A DNA stretch of 64,000 nt, taken from positions 62,001 to 126,000 of the forward strand of contig JACATO010001021.1 in the NCBI GenBank assembly GCA_018389105.1, written 5' to 3'. A model generated the notes under the pieces. That model saw only the letters and a program-made list of their open reading frames with translations. It did no database searches and was not told where the DNA came from. The translations under genes were made by a program, and so were the position numbers. Source of the DNA: Nautilus pompilius (taxonomy: Eukaryota; Mollusca; Cephalopoda; Nautilida; Nautilidae). Shown piece after piece: positions 12,901 to 22,801 of the stretch (its first letter is position 1; each line of letters opens with the position of its first letter).

Positions 12901-15735
12901 GTTTGAGTCCCATCTAACCGAGGACACAAGGAAACGCATGGTCAGAAACAACACTGACTTGGCAGTTATAACATCACTGGTACAACCACCGGGTGTTTGT
13001 CTCAACAAGCCGTTCAAGGACTGTGTTCGTGACAGTGGAATTAGTGGAGGGAATAAGTGTGCTCCTCAACTGGACGCACAACGTGATTTTCGCATTAAGG
13101 CGGGAATTTCACTAAGCCTGAAAGTTAAATGTAAAACTTGCTTAGGTTTTGTTTATTTAACGAGTCAGGTTTGTCATTTTACTCCCTACCACTGACAAAG
13201 TCACAACGCATCAGTAACACATCTGTCTGTCTCAGTGCATGTCACCATTGATCATTAAAACAAACATTAACTTATTAAACAAACGCACAAAAAGTCCCAT
13301 GAAAGATACAAATGACTGCAAATACTTCTCCTATTATTATTATTACTATTATTAATTTCTAACATTTCAGTACCATAGTCACCTGACAAAATACCTTTAT
13401 AAAGCGCATAGAACCTCAATTTTTGCCCTTGTACCTCTTGACTCGGAAGCCATAGATGGGGGGGGGGGGTCCACTCGATCCGAACAGTTACTTGATAACA
13501 AGTTTTATCTCCCTGAACTGTAGGGGACAGGGAAGCAGGTACACAGACTAACGCAAAAAAAAAAAAAATCTATCAACAAAAAAACAGCTAATACAGTGGT
13601 CAGGTATCAATCGTTTACTTCGAATTAGAAATAACATTGTGCAGCTTCTATCTGATGGAAATTAATGAATTAGATGAGAATTACAGAACTCGGGTGGCAA
13701 GTAAAAGGTAGCTTTTATTTGCACGTGAATCCCCTATTAAATGGTTTTCTCACCTTTTTTTGTTTGTTCGTTTGTTTGGTTGGGAGGTGGGGAAGAGGAG
13801 CAATTATAGATAGAGAAATATCCTGAATTATTTGGTTGGTGCGGGGGCTGAAATTCTTTCGTTTTAATCAGATTTCTCTTCTCCAGGGTCATCCCGAGAA
13901 AGTAGCGGAGCGGAAGTGCCCCAGAATTTCATGGATACCTGATGCCGCCCATGGCTTTCCGGAACTTCCCACGACTTCTCTCCCCCCCTCCCCTCCCGTG
14001 AAAGTTTGAGAATTCAATCTTATCGTATACAAATAATCGAGAGACGATTACAAACAGGTGACCTTCATCGGTAATTGGAATCCGACCCAACCAGTGCCCC
14101 GAATGTATTTCTGTATTTTCACTACTGTACAAACAACAACAACAACAAAAACCCCGAAGGAAATACACCCTACTGGCATGAAGCAGCGCGACAGCGGAAT
14201 CTCTCGTTGTTTGTTGATTCCTTTATTCTAGAATATATATAATTCCTCAGTGCTCTTTATCTCTCTCTCTCTCTCAGTCGTGGTTTTTCAAACCGTCTAC
14301 TTTCGAATGATGTAAAATGAAAACCAGTCAAATCCAGTAACACAACAATTTAAATTCTTGAAGTATTTCCCTGAAAATCTCGGAACCATGCAGAGGTAAA
14401 TTACACACACGGGTCTTTTAAAATCCCAATGGAGTCTATAAAAACGGCGATTTGTCTATCTCTTAAATAAATTAAACAGCAAATATATAAAGAATCTAAA
14501 CGACCAACAACAGAAAAAAACACAAAGAGAGAAGCGGGGAAATTTAATGGAATTTCCTTTGGAGTGATGGCGGGCAGGAAGGTAATTTGAAAGAATGTTG
14601 ATGCGGCTGGAAGAGGTAGTTTTCTCAGCCACTGCCACCTTTGATGACATCATCTGAAGATGAAATTACACAAAGAAAGAAAGGAGATAAGTAGAATGGA
14701 AGGAAAAGCCCTTTAAAATTCCTGATTAAGAGCAGGAGCAAATTTATTGAGTTAATTATTCTTATACGTGGGATTTTACCAAAAATGGTAAGTAAATAAG
14801 AGACAGAGAGATGGAGAGAGAGATGGAGTAAAACACAATTTGCTTCAGTCTGAAAGAATAAAAAGCTACGAGACGGTGCAGGAATGTATCTTAAACATAA
14901 ACATGGCTGTAAATTGGCCTTTTAAACTGTTTGTAAAATTGCTGTAAAAGGTAATCAACTGCAATAAAAATAAAATATAAAAAGAAATGAAGGATGCTGC
15001 TACAGCGCTTATCCACTGACTTTTAAACTGTCTGTATTCACTAATCTATCAAGTGATCCACCACCTACTAACTTAGTTTCTTTGTTTCACCAATCATTGA
15101 GCCAAGACCTTCAGGGTCTACGTTTGCTTTATGGAGGCTAGGGTTTATAAGCTCAAGATGCTCTCCAGTGGCGTAGCCTTCAAACGAGACCTTAAGTTAT
15201 CGGGTTTAAAAAGAGCCCGCCCCGAGGAGGTCTCACTCGGAAAGTTACTGCAGTCGTCGGTAACTAAAGAGAAACTTCCAGAAACTTTTCATCCACGGAC
15301 GGCAGTTGTTTAAAAAGAAAAAAAAGTGAGGAGGAGGCCGAGGGGGGGGGGGCGATAAATGGAAAGAAAGTCTAAAGTGCTTGCGTCAGTAATTTGCTAT
15401 TGCCCTCGTTGTTGCTCTTCTATAAACAGCGGCCCGGGTGGTGGCGAGACGCTCACCAGGCAGAATGATTTAGAACGTAGTACCATATTGTCGGCAGGAG
15501 GGAGTAAACAAACACGCGTTTCTCTCCCCCCCCACCAACGCACACACAACCCTCCTTACCTTTTCAGTAAGGCTAGCCTCTCCTCCTCCAGCCTGACGTT
15601 CTCTTTCAGCTCCCGAGCGATGTCCCTCTCGGCGTACAGTGCCCGCTCCAGGTCCACCATCGCGGTGAAAAGTTCCGAGCGGGCCAGGTTTGCCACGCAG
15701 GCACAGACCAAGTAACAGATCCACATTTCGGGCAT
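180..15735 (-). CDS. P4HA: Gene 1: collagen prolyl 4-hydroxylase subunit alpha (5' half, runs off left edge)
   Basis: Partial gene of seven coding exons, joined 15735-15560, 11365-11214, 9878-9717, then 4630-4470 or 2380-2223, then 1205-1154 and 370-180. Known family role: the ER-lumenal catalytic alpha subunit of the alpha2beta2 tetramer with PDI; it hydroxylates X-Pro-Gly prolines in collagens using Fe2+, 2-oxoglutarate, O2 and ascorbate. Seen here: a signal peptide, the N-terminal dimerisation domain (GNPVNAFLLVKRF), the linker with LLRLQDTYKL, the TPR peptide-binding domain and the CRGE segment. The catalytic exons must lie left of position 1. All junctions are GT-AG and phases agree with genes 2 and 3. 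It differs from them in having two alternative TPR exons and a CpG-rich promoter. The ATG at 15735 is the first after an in-frame TGA; the ATG at 15726 has the better -3 purine. The 5'UTR is not resolved. Confidence 0.93.
371..2222. other. Gene 1 introns around exon 5
   Basis: Introns either side of exon 5. AT-rich; I see no repeats or coding matches in them beyond short poly(A) runs. Confidence 0.55.
1154..1205 (-). CDS. P4HA: Gene 1 exon 5: second half of TPR helix pair
   Basis: A 52-nt exon encoding QGNTRHALFLTNELLNL plus one base. It matches human QGDLDKALLLTKKLLEL. The acceptor is TTCCAG after a pyrimidine tract and the donor is TTAG|GTAAGT. Lengths and phases are identical in genes 2 and 3. 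Confidence 0.92.
2223..2380 (-). CDS. P4HA: Gene 1 exon 4B: TPR peptide-substrate-binding domain, version B
   Basis: Acceptor TTGTAG, donor AATG|GTAAGG, 158 nt (two bases plus 52 codons). It encodes ADECFELGRYAYIEKDYYHT, VMWMQEALDRESQEESTVDR and ASVLDYLAFAMSM. It covers the same segment as exon 4A, about 2.1 kb downstream. It keeps the vertebrate-like DYYH and STxDxxSVLDYL pattern, but has Ser where exon 4A and human P4HA1 have Tyr (AMSM against STYK and AVYQ). The phases match exon 4A exactly. Confidence 0.92.
2381..4469. other. Intron between exons 4A and 4B of gene 1
   Basis: About 2.1 kb. Contains a short (GT)n at 2838-2850 and unassigned open frames at 3136-3611 (plus) and 3846-4247 (minus, 133 codons). 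Neither shows a motif I recognise. The 3.1-4.26 kb block ends in an A-rich run, so it may be an old retroposed sequence; that is a guess. Confidence 0.5.
4470..4630 (-). CDS. P4HA: Gene 1 exon 4A: TPR peptide-substrate-binding domain, version A
   Basis: Acceptor TTGCAG, donor CAAG|GTACGT, 161 nt (two bases plus 53 codons). It encodes ADCYELGRLAYNSDDFYHTI, LWMQQSLVKWETEKNKTISK and LLLDYLSFSTYK. This is the TPR motif pair that forms the tyrosine-lined groove for proline-rich peptides in P4HA. It is most like the single TPR exon of genes 2 and 3 (shared WE-EK and SFST). It lies upstream of exon 4B in transcription order and has the same entry and exit phase. Confidence 0.93.
5709..6276 (+). mobile_element. 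Non-autonomous pogo/Tigger-like MITE
   Basis: It begins CAGTCGGCCCCTGCATAATC and ends CGGGGGACAACTG, with inverted termini of the CAGT(C/T)G type and TA on both sides (5707-5708, 6277-6278). TA targets and CAGT termini are typical of pogo/Tigger. The interior has phrases such as TATTCGCGG and is more CpG-rich than the surroundings. No open frame. Lies in gene 1 intron 3. Confidence 0.72.
6285..9716. other. Right part of gene 1 intron 3
   Basis: AT-rich, with (AAC)n at 8599-8618, a GTGAGT run near 8292 and (TTAA)n at 9175-9195. No gene seen. Confidence 0.55.
9717..9878 (-). CDS. P4HA: Gene 1 exon 3: linker to the TPR domain
   Basis: Encodes a variable start (DIISRIHIYRQDLPGIEDLN), then the conserved GAAAALLRLQDTYKLETAEI and GNIAGVRSTELS. 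I chose the downstream donor (CTTTCAG|GTAGGT). It keeps the linker colinear with vertebrate P4HA, leaves the single G needed by either TPR exon, and gives ...ELS-A-ADCYELG. An upstream GCAG|GTGTTA donor is also in phase but would delete the linker. Confidence 0.9.
9904..9929. repeat. (AC)n microsatellite
   Basis: A dinucleotide run about 25 bp upstream (in gene 1 direction) of the exon 3 acceptor, next to a poly(A) run. On the minus strand it reads (GT)n followed by the T-rich acceptor tract. Confidence 0.95.
10058..10266 (+). mobile_element. Small TIR element, pogo-like
   Basis: The right end read on the minus strand is TACAGTAAAACCTCAATTTA. The left end, AAGTAAAATGTCGATTTAAC, is a degraded match in inverted orientation. 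The CAGTAAAACCTCGATTTA-type terminus is known from pogo-group MITEs. About 210 bp. The boundaries are approximate. Confidence 0.45.
10270..11213. other. Gene 1 intron 2, right part
   Basis: A less AT-rich block at 10300-10800 without open frames of recognisable family. It may be an eroded mobile element. Nothing else seen. Confidence 0.4.
11214..11365 (-). CDS. P4HA: Gene 1 exon 2: P4HA N-domain
   Basis: The acceptor TTTCAG|T completes the AGT serine codon. It encodes IADDYEKHSSNALSNPNFYL and the family hallmark GNPVNAFLLVKRFTLDW, corresponding to GHPVNAFKLMKRL in vertebrate P4HA1. It ends GATG|GTAAGT, carrying one base. The 152 nt equal gene 3 exon 2; the gene 2 version is one codon shorter. 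Confidence 0.93.
12194..13150 (+). pseudogene. Decayed pogo/Tigger-type DDE transposase
   Basis: In gene 1 intron 1, opposite strand. Pieces in several frames match the DDE_1 (Tigger/CENP-B-like) transposase. There is an N-terminal psq-like HTH start with CFKLKLVAFSKSH. Then come KTTGHEKMRLTVVLSCVVDG, NPMIIFKRKTMPK and NGWMDKEEINLWL. Further on are LLVWDMFESHLTEDTRKRM, NNTDLAVITSLVQPPGVCLN and KPFKDCVRDSG. Frame changes and stops (after 12391, and near 12840-12900) separate the blocks, and the region between the HTH and catalytic part is shortened. Not functional. The full element boundaries were not found. Confidence 0.78.
13200..15559. other. Gene 1 intron 1, promoter-proximal part
   Basis: Contains G-runs (13458-13468, 15342-15352), (TTA)n near 13333 and (CT)n at 14262-14275. 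No coding match. Confidence 0.5.
15560..15735 (-). CDS. P4HA: Gene 1 exon 1: signal peptide and start of N-domain
   Basis: Codes for a hydrophobic signal peptide (WICYLVCACVANLARS) followed by ELFTAMVDLERALYAERD and LKENVRLEEERLALLK. This matches the helical start of the P4HA N-terminal dimerisation domain. It is 58 codons plus two bases (AG) carried into exon 2; the donor is AAAAG|GTAAGG. An in-frame TGA lies upstream with no earlier ATG. Confidence 0.92.
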
Positions 15736-16412
15736 CAGCCAGCCCCCCGCGAGGTCGTAGAAGCAGATATTATCGCTGACGGTCGGGCCGAATAAGCATC
15801 AACGAGCTGGCAAGCGCGCGGCGGTGGCGGGGAAAGGGTGGATCGGATCGATGGAATCGAAAGCCGGCCGTTAACGTGTACACGGAAGTAGAGACGAGGG
15901 GGGTGGGGGAGGAGCTGTGCGTGACGGAAGTGTCGTAAAGGCTACCCACAAGTTTCCTTCCAGATCAGGTTACACCATCGCGCCACCAGCTAGCTCCCTC
16001 TTCATGGAGTATACCACTTTTTTCTATCCTCCCCTCCCTTCTTTTTTCTCGCCGACGAAACCATTTTTAAAAACCCGGAAATAGTTGGGGGAGTTGGTTG
16101 TGAGGACGCGACGACTCCGGGCGTGCGGGACTCGTCCCCCCGGTCCCCACGGTTCGTCCCTGTCGAGAGAATATTTTCCTTTATCCCCTCTCCCACCCAC
16201 TCTCTCTGGAATCCTCTACACGTGAAGGTCCTCCCCCCCCCGCTTCTTTTTTGGGCTGAGAACCCCCTCATCTCAATTTTTTTTAACCCCTAACCTCGGG
16301 GTTTCTCAAAAATTGAAATTATGAAAAGAAAACGAAAAGAGGAATAAAGTGAAAAGTAAATTTAAATCTTATAAAACCGTTAATAGATAATCCCAGTTTG
16401 TTGTACTTATGC

Positions 16413-16413
<1 letters not shown>

Positions 16414-16489
<76 letters not shown>

Positions 16490-16490
16490 T
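16414..16490. repeat. (TAA)n microsatellite, about 25 units
   Basis: An uninterrupted trinucleotide run about 680 bp upstream of the gene 1 start codon, inside the CpG-rich promoter region. Confidence 0.98.
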
Positions 16491-17398
16491 TCGGTTTTAT
16501 TACTCGGTAATGTTGACGCTAAGTTCGTGACGTACCAATTCCGGTTGCTGGCGGTGCGCTTATATCCCGAAGATTGACAATAGGCGCATGTGTTTGTTTC
16601 CAAATACGGGAAGCCGCCCTTCGGAGGATGGAGCGAGCACCGACCGCAACCGATGTCTTTCGTGGACGTGATCGAAAGCGCGCACTTGCTTTTCAGGTCG
16701 CCGACTACATAGCGTGACCTCTAGCTCGTGCATATATTAACGGTTGGCTGCGAGAAGAGAGAGAGAGAGACGAGAACAAAACTTTTCATCTGCGTTTCAC
16801 GGACCGGGTGACATTAAGGCCGCCGTACAGGTGCTATCTTAGAAAGTGGGGACGGTCAAAGAAACAGTTACTTCTGATGTCGTGTAGCCCCTGATTTCAA
16901 AGAGGATGCAGCGTTGTTTCTTGTCTGAAGTTAAACGGAAACAGTAGATATATAATTTTGTCTTAGCCCTGTCCTCCTGTCTTGTTTTGCCTTAAACATT
17001 TAATGTGTGTGTGTGTGTGGGGGGGGGGAGCACCCTAATTACCTGTGCTATTGAGCGTGAAAGAAAGGCCTGTTTTGGAGAATCTTTAGATGTAGTTAAC
17101 TATGGATGTCATATCACATGCATCAGAACATCTTCATCTAATCTCTTTTCTCTAATAAAATCATTTTCTTTTAAAATTAAAAAAAAGTTTTGGAGAAGTT
17201 CCATTAACACAGAGTATGGGGTCATCATCTTCCATAGCTCTGCACTGTAAGAATGTCTTCTTAATTATTGGCGGATAGGAATTGTTTAGATGCCACAGAC
17301 TCTCACTCTACGCATAATAGGTACAAACCTTTGTGTTATTTTTTTTTTAAAAAAAGAAAAAAATCAAATATAGCAATTATTCTTTCCAACAAATGTCA

Positions 17399-17580
17399 GC
17401 TAAGGTTCACTTTTTGTCTGGCAGTGTGAAACAATAAACACAAAGTGCAGTCTGTCATTAGACTCATTTCTTACAGGTCCCTCCACCCACACACAATTGA
17501 TTTGAAAATGAAATGGGTTTCTCAACAGTGGAGTTAATTGCATTGATTCTCAAATAACCAAGTTGCGTGACAAGGAGAGA
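17399..17580 (+). repeat. Direct duplication, copy 1 (intergenic)
   Basis: Shares blocks with 20811-21062 in the same order: TCAGCTAA, GTGTGAAACA-TAAA, TCATTAGACTC and ATTACAG-like segments. It ends with a roughly 80-bp block (CAATTGATTTGA, AATGGGTTTCTC, AGTTAATT, GATTCTCA, ACCAAGTTGC). Divergence is moderate, with a small insertion or deletion between the blocks. Confidence 0.65.
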
Positions 17581-20189
17581 TGAATTTTTCTAGTTTTAAA
17601 GACGTTTGTTAGGTGTAAGGCTTTGCCAGCTGGAAGTGAGCTTATTGGGTTATTGTTCATGCAGGTCTCTTACCTATAAACTGAAAAGGTAAGTGGTGAT
17701 TAAATTGAGGTACAAGCCCAATTCTCTGATTCATCACCAAGGTTAAGATGTGTGACTTTTGCTTAATGAACCCTTTATACTTAAACTAATTTAATATAAC
17801 TTTGTGTGTAATATTATAGCATGTGTACAATTTAATTTCATCTGTACATTTACAATTTAATCACAAACTTTACCTGTCACAAAAAACTGATGCTCTGATT
17901 TATGATTAAAAGCCACCCAATCAGTGATTAGTTATAGTATTATAGTAAAAATGCATATCCATTTTCTTGACTATACAGTGTAATGCAAATTTTGACATGA
18001 CCACCATAATTTTAAAAATTCGTGTAGATATTTGTGATTTTTCCATGTTTAAGGGCACATTTTGAGGTTGGACTGGGATTGTTGAATGTCATATTCATGT
18101 TGACTCATCTGCAAAGTATGCTAGATGACAGGTTTATGATGGATAAGCTGTCAGTCTAGATTAAAATAGACCATGTATTGTCTTGGTAGCCTTGTGCTGG
18201 CAGTTGTGATGATGATCTTCGTGGGTAGACAGAAACATGAAATGAAAGAGAGAAAGTTAAATTTTCTTTAGATTTTTAAGAGTTGTCATATTTTATTGGA
18301 ATGCAAATTTAATTGGTTTGTATTAGCATTTATTTCTGATGTTATATTTCTTTAGTGAACAGCTGCAGTTTCTCAAGCCCCCAGGTGTTAATTGATTTTT
18401 GAATTTCTTTTACCTGGTAACTGTTTGAAGCAGACTGCTGTTAGTGTTGCCAATGAATGTGTGAAGGTTGGTCTGAAAATGAGAAAGAACTGCATCATTA
18501 TAAAACCCCTCCTACTTGAGCTAACTGCTGCAGCTGCTGATAAGTGTCGTATGTGGAAGAGAGTTGTATTCACTTCTGAATCTACATCATATTCACAGTA
18601 AATCTTTGACCCTATGTAGAACTGACCATTTTAGATACAAATGATGACAAAATTTTGATGAGCAGACATCACAGTTACTGACAAAAACAAGCTCTACATT
18701 GTCAGGTAGTTCATTAGCATTGTAATAGTAACAATGGGGGTTCTTCTGAGTATCTTAATGTTCGGTGGAATGCACAAACAAAAAAAGTATGTTTCTGAGT
18801 ATTTAAATAGTGCTCAAAGGGGGAATAACTCAATCTTTTATAAATGGAATCATTTGTCTTCATGCCAATTTGTTCAAAACCAAAGTACAATTAAGTATTT
18901 TTTATTATTATCTGCACGGTTACTGTAAAAAATCATGGTCTATTTGTTACCAAAAGGCATTTATAAATAGCATATTCGTTAATTTAACATATTTTCTGGC
19001 AGTATTTTTTTTAAAAAATGAAGATACATTGTACTTGATGTTTCAATTTGTAAATGTCATCGAACATTGTGGGAACATAATTCTTGTTTATTGTGAACAT
19101 TAACTGATTTGATCACAATTTGGTCTATCGCTGCCTTCATTTTCCTACCAAAAAACCAACATGACAAAGAGTGGACAAAGGTAAAGGATAATAAGTTTCT
19201 TTGCAATATTTTTCTTCTTGTTTTTGACACATTACAAAACAATTTAAAATTTACTTCTACTGTTATCTTGAAAAAAAAAAATTTATTTATAAAAAAAAAA
19301 AGAACAGAAATCTTGTTTTGCCAACCTAAAATCTAAATTCCTAATCACTGAATTTGGTGACAGAGTATAAAAAAAAGTAGTGAAATGACAGTATTTATAA
19401 GTCAACTATATCATAGTTTTCAATGATTTTTATTTCAGTTATAGTAAATCTTCTAGTTATAGAACCTTATTGGTTGCATTCTTTGTTCAAAAAGTCAGTG
19501 ACTTTTACTTTTTTTATGAGTAAATATTACCTGTATGTGAGTGAAGTTCAACAGATGTTGCTTTGTATTATACAATAAGTCGATAGCATCATAAATTTGT
19601 TTCAGTTATTACCGGTTTAAATAAAACAATTCTAGCACATCTCTATTGAGTTCAGTATATTTATAGAGTTAATGACCTATGAGATAACTTGTGACACATG
19701 CATAATTATATAATTAGCTTTGTCATTGGTTTTACAGTATCTTACCTTTTAGCAATATTTGTTTATGTGGAAGAATGATCCCATCAAAAAAAAGATTTTA
19801 TTAAGTATATCATGCTTCATCTCCATTGCACTATTATTGACGTATTATCCAGTTTCATGAAGTCTAGTCTTCAATCAGGTGGGTGACTGGTAAAATCTGC
19901 TGATCTGTATTGTGTTTTTTGTGCCAGAACTTTCTAAAGTTCACTTCTCTTCATCTTTCCATGATTCAATATGACCATATTCAATAAAGTAGATCACAAA
20001 ATTGACAGGTTGCATTTGCTTCATTCACTTTGCATCAGTAAGGATAATTTAACAGTAAGAAGTTGGTTAGCATATTTAAAGCAATACAATTTATAGCAGT
20101 AATAATATTAATAATAATTTAATAATGTTGTTCGCTACTAAACTCCCCAGATTTGAACACACCATGTTATTATTCTCTGATTGATCTGC

Positions 20190-20227
<38 letters not shown>

Positions 20228-20229
20228 AA
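20190..20229. repeat. (GT)n(GA)n compound microsatellite
   Basis: A GTGTGT run followed by a GAGAGA run in the intergenic region. Confidence 0.95.
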
Positions 20230-20810
20230 GAGACTAATTCCAGATTTATAATAAGTGGAATTTTTTCCATATATACATATAGTTATCATATGTACAGTTG
20301 TAGCTGGTCTGTATAGAGTTATTCTGATACAAAATCTTTACAACAGCTTGAACCACATGGATGTAAGTTAATGTATCAACTTTTATCAACCACAGAAGTT
20401 AAAAAAAGAGTTGTTTAGTGTCATCATCCCTAACAACTTTGGATACTCATTTTTGATGCAATTAGCTAAACAAAGAAAGATGATGCTTCTTTCTGATATA
20501 AAGTAAACATGAGTATTGAGCTCTCAGATCTAGAAGCTTTGCTTAGTAGCATCACAAAACTAACTGCTGCTTCTATAGTCGGCAGGTTCAGGTTAATTGA
20601 TTTCAGACGTGATGACAGAAAGCTGTGCAGGTAACTTAATTTAATGTACTTTCTGACTAATGTAAGATTATTTGCTAACTAAGATTTAGAACAGAGAATA
20701 CCACCTCAAAACCAATCACTGAGATTGGAATCTGTCTTGCATGTTGTTACCAAGCAGGGGGAAACAAAAGCATTGATAGGATTCAGATTATAAAAATGAA
20801 ATGCAAAGGA

Positions 20811-21062
20811 ATCAGCTAAACTCCATTTATTTCCAAAAGCTCCTGCTATAGTGTGAAACAGTAAATAAGTTTGACAGTTTGGTTATTTTATGAAATCTCA
20901 TTAGACTCTTTTATTACAGATTTGTTGAAGTTTATCTTTCCATGTAATCTAAGTGCTGTAACATAGCCGCTCACATACAATTGATTTGAGAGCAAAATGG
21001 GTTTCTCGACAGCAAAGTTAATTACACTGATTCTCAGGTAACCAAGTTGCATGACCAGGACA
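20811..21062 (+). repeat. Direct duplication, copy 2 (intergenic)
   Basis: Counterpart of 17399-17580. The final block (20971-21062) is the best conserved. No coding potential. It could be copies of one mobile element or a local duplication of regulatory DNA. Confidence 0.65.
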
Positions 21063-22054
21063 GACTAGTAAACCCAAACACACCTTTTGATGACATGTTT
21101 TAGTGGTATTAATTTTGTGTACATTTTTGCATTTGAAACCTGTCAGAATTTGCACTGTCTGTCTTTTTTAATACCAGGTAAAAATTTGCAAATATTGTGG
21201 CAGACTATTTTTAAAAACTCTTGTACAATGATTATGATGAATGGGACTTGTCACTTGAGTTTTCACTGTTATTAGTATACTGTTTATTATTGAATTAGTT
21301 GTGACTGCTGGCATGAATTATCTGATAAGGTACCACTAACTATTTATATTTGCACAGTATATAAGTATGGTGTTAGTATGCAGGCCACGGATCATACACG
21401 AGTTTCCGACAACATAGTCCTCCAGAAAACTTTTGAAAAAGAGTTTTTAAAGCATTGATTTACCAAATTTGTACTGATTATATTTAAATATATTATTTTT
21501 TAAAGAAATGAAACAAACTTTATTTTTAGATTTGTACTTAATCACCAGATCGATGAAGTTTTAGGAAACAACCTTCATTTAACCATACAATGAGGATTTT
21601 TCTGTTCCATCTGGTTCTTATGTTAAAGTAAACTTAAAAAAAATAATAAGATGCAAACAACAGTCATCAAAGGCCTAATTTTAAAAAGGTAAGCAATTTT
21701 TTCTTTAGATGATAATGAATCAAGTTGTTCAAAAATTTTTTCTTGTTTAAATTATGCCTTTGCTCTTTCTTATTTGGAGGATAATCTACCCAAGCACTAT
21801 GCATGCCTCCAATCTTATATATAAAGTTTTTTTTATGAGTATCCTTTAATTGTTGTTTCTCTGCTGCTCTATGACAAACAGGAATTTCAGAAAGCATCTT
21901 TGCATCTGTGATGAATTAACTTTTATTTTTGTAGTCTAGAGAGCAAGTCACCATTTTGGTTTTGTTTTTGATATCTGATTTCTGTCACCATGACATGACA
22001 CAAAAACTGGTCACCTTTATCTGTACCTTTCTGCTGTAAATGACACTATTGTGA

Positions 22055-22060
22055 TTTATT
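22055..22060 (-). promoter_or_regulatory. Candidate poly(A) signal of gene 2
   Basis: AATAAA on the minus strand, about 466 nt after the gene 2 TAA. An ATTAAA lies nearer, at 22437-22442. The choice is not decidable from sequence. Confidence 0.28.
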
Positions 22061-22525
22061 TTTAAGGAAGATCTTAAATAATAGATCAATACTTGATTTC
22101 TTTTAATCTTTCTGATTGGTTCAGATAAATGTGCTAAGCTTACTGTTAATGTAAAATTGCTTGAAGTTTAGAGATACGATTCAAATTTTTAATAGAAGAA
22201 GGTTTAGAGTTATCTCCCCTTCTTTTTCTAACATTACAGCCACCTAATAAAAATAGAAATTATTTAAGAAAAACAAAAAAAAAACAACAAAAAACCAGAG
22301 ATAAATGTAAAGATGTTATAAAAGTTAAACTTCCCTCCTTTTGTTCTGTCCCACCAATTTTTTTCTTCTTGTTATGTGTGTTTGTCTGTACGTGTGCATT
22401 TATGCACAATATTACAGAAAAATTGACTTAAGAAAATTTAATTTCAATTAATGATGACAGATAGCAGTGAAAACATAGACTTGACAATATTCCAATAAAA
22501 TTCGAGCACACAATTTCCATGAAAT

Positions 22526-22693
22526 TTAATCTGATTTATTGAGAGAACATGGCCGATGGAACTCCTGTCCATATTCACAAATCCATTTGTTTATTACCCA
22601 CTTTGTTCCTAACAAAACTGGGCAGGCTTCATGCAGAGTTCTCTTGTCCCCCTTTCCGTTCTTGTGTAAGTTATACCAGAATATTGCTGATCC
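22526..22693 (-). CDS. P4HA: Gene 2 exon 13: C-terminus with second His and Lys ligands, TAA stop
   Basis: Encodes GSAIFWYNLHKNGKGDKRTL, HEACPVLLGTKWVINKWICE and YGQEFHRPCSLNKSD, then TAA. The His of LHEACP is the second protein imidazole ligand. The downstream Lys pair includes the 2-oxoglutarate-binding Lys. The two cysteines of the C-terminal disulfide are present. HERGQEF is altered to CEYGQEF. Confidence 0.94.
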   Translation of the reverse strand, partial: GSAIFWYNLHKNGKGDKRTLHEACPVLLGTKWVINKWICEYGQEFHRPCSLNKSD

Positions 22694-22749
22694 CTGTAAT
22701 TATAAAAGGGGGCTTTCCAACTTTTGTATACAGTTTTTTATAAACATAT

Positions 22750-22801
<52 letters not shown>

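Larger units (their letters stand above)
15170..16830 (-). promoter_or_regulatory. CpG-rich promoter region of gene 1
   Basis: The sequence turns abruptly GC- and CpG-rich around gene 1 exon 1 and for about 1.1 kb upstream of it, then returns to AT-rich. CpG-dense blocks are at 15570-15900, 16090-16160 and 16500-16735. No TATA box is obvious near the start codon. It is interrupted by a (TAA)n microsatellite. A CpG-rich start region suits a broadly expressed parental gene; that is inference. The first exon of gene 2 has no such region. Confidence 0.55.
15736..22525. other. Intergenic region between gene 2 (3' end) and gene 1 (5' end)
   Basis: About 6.8 kb. The gene 2 3'UTR must occupy the right end and the gene 1 promoter the left end. 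Between them I see microsatellites, a diverged direct duplication (17399-17580 and 20811-21062) and AT-rich DNA without a supportable coding sequence. Short open frames at 18388-19336 lack family motifs. Confidence 0.6.

Noticed and set aside
15470-15724. 84-codon minus frame over gene 1 exon 1
   Set aside because: Wrong frame. The P4HA signal-peptide frame from the ATG at 15735 ends in a proper donor at 15560.
16319-16603. 94-codon minus frame with a long isoleucine run
   Set aside because: It is simply the (TAA)n microsatellite read in frame.
18388-19336. Cluster of overlapping short frames in the intergenic region
   Set aside because: AT-rich, low-complexity translations on both strands without motifs; expected by chance.
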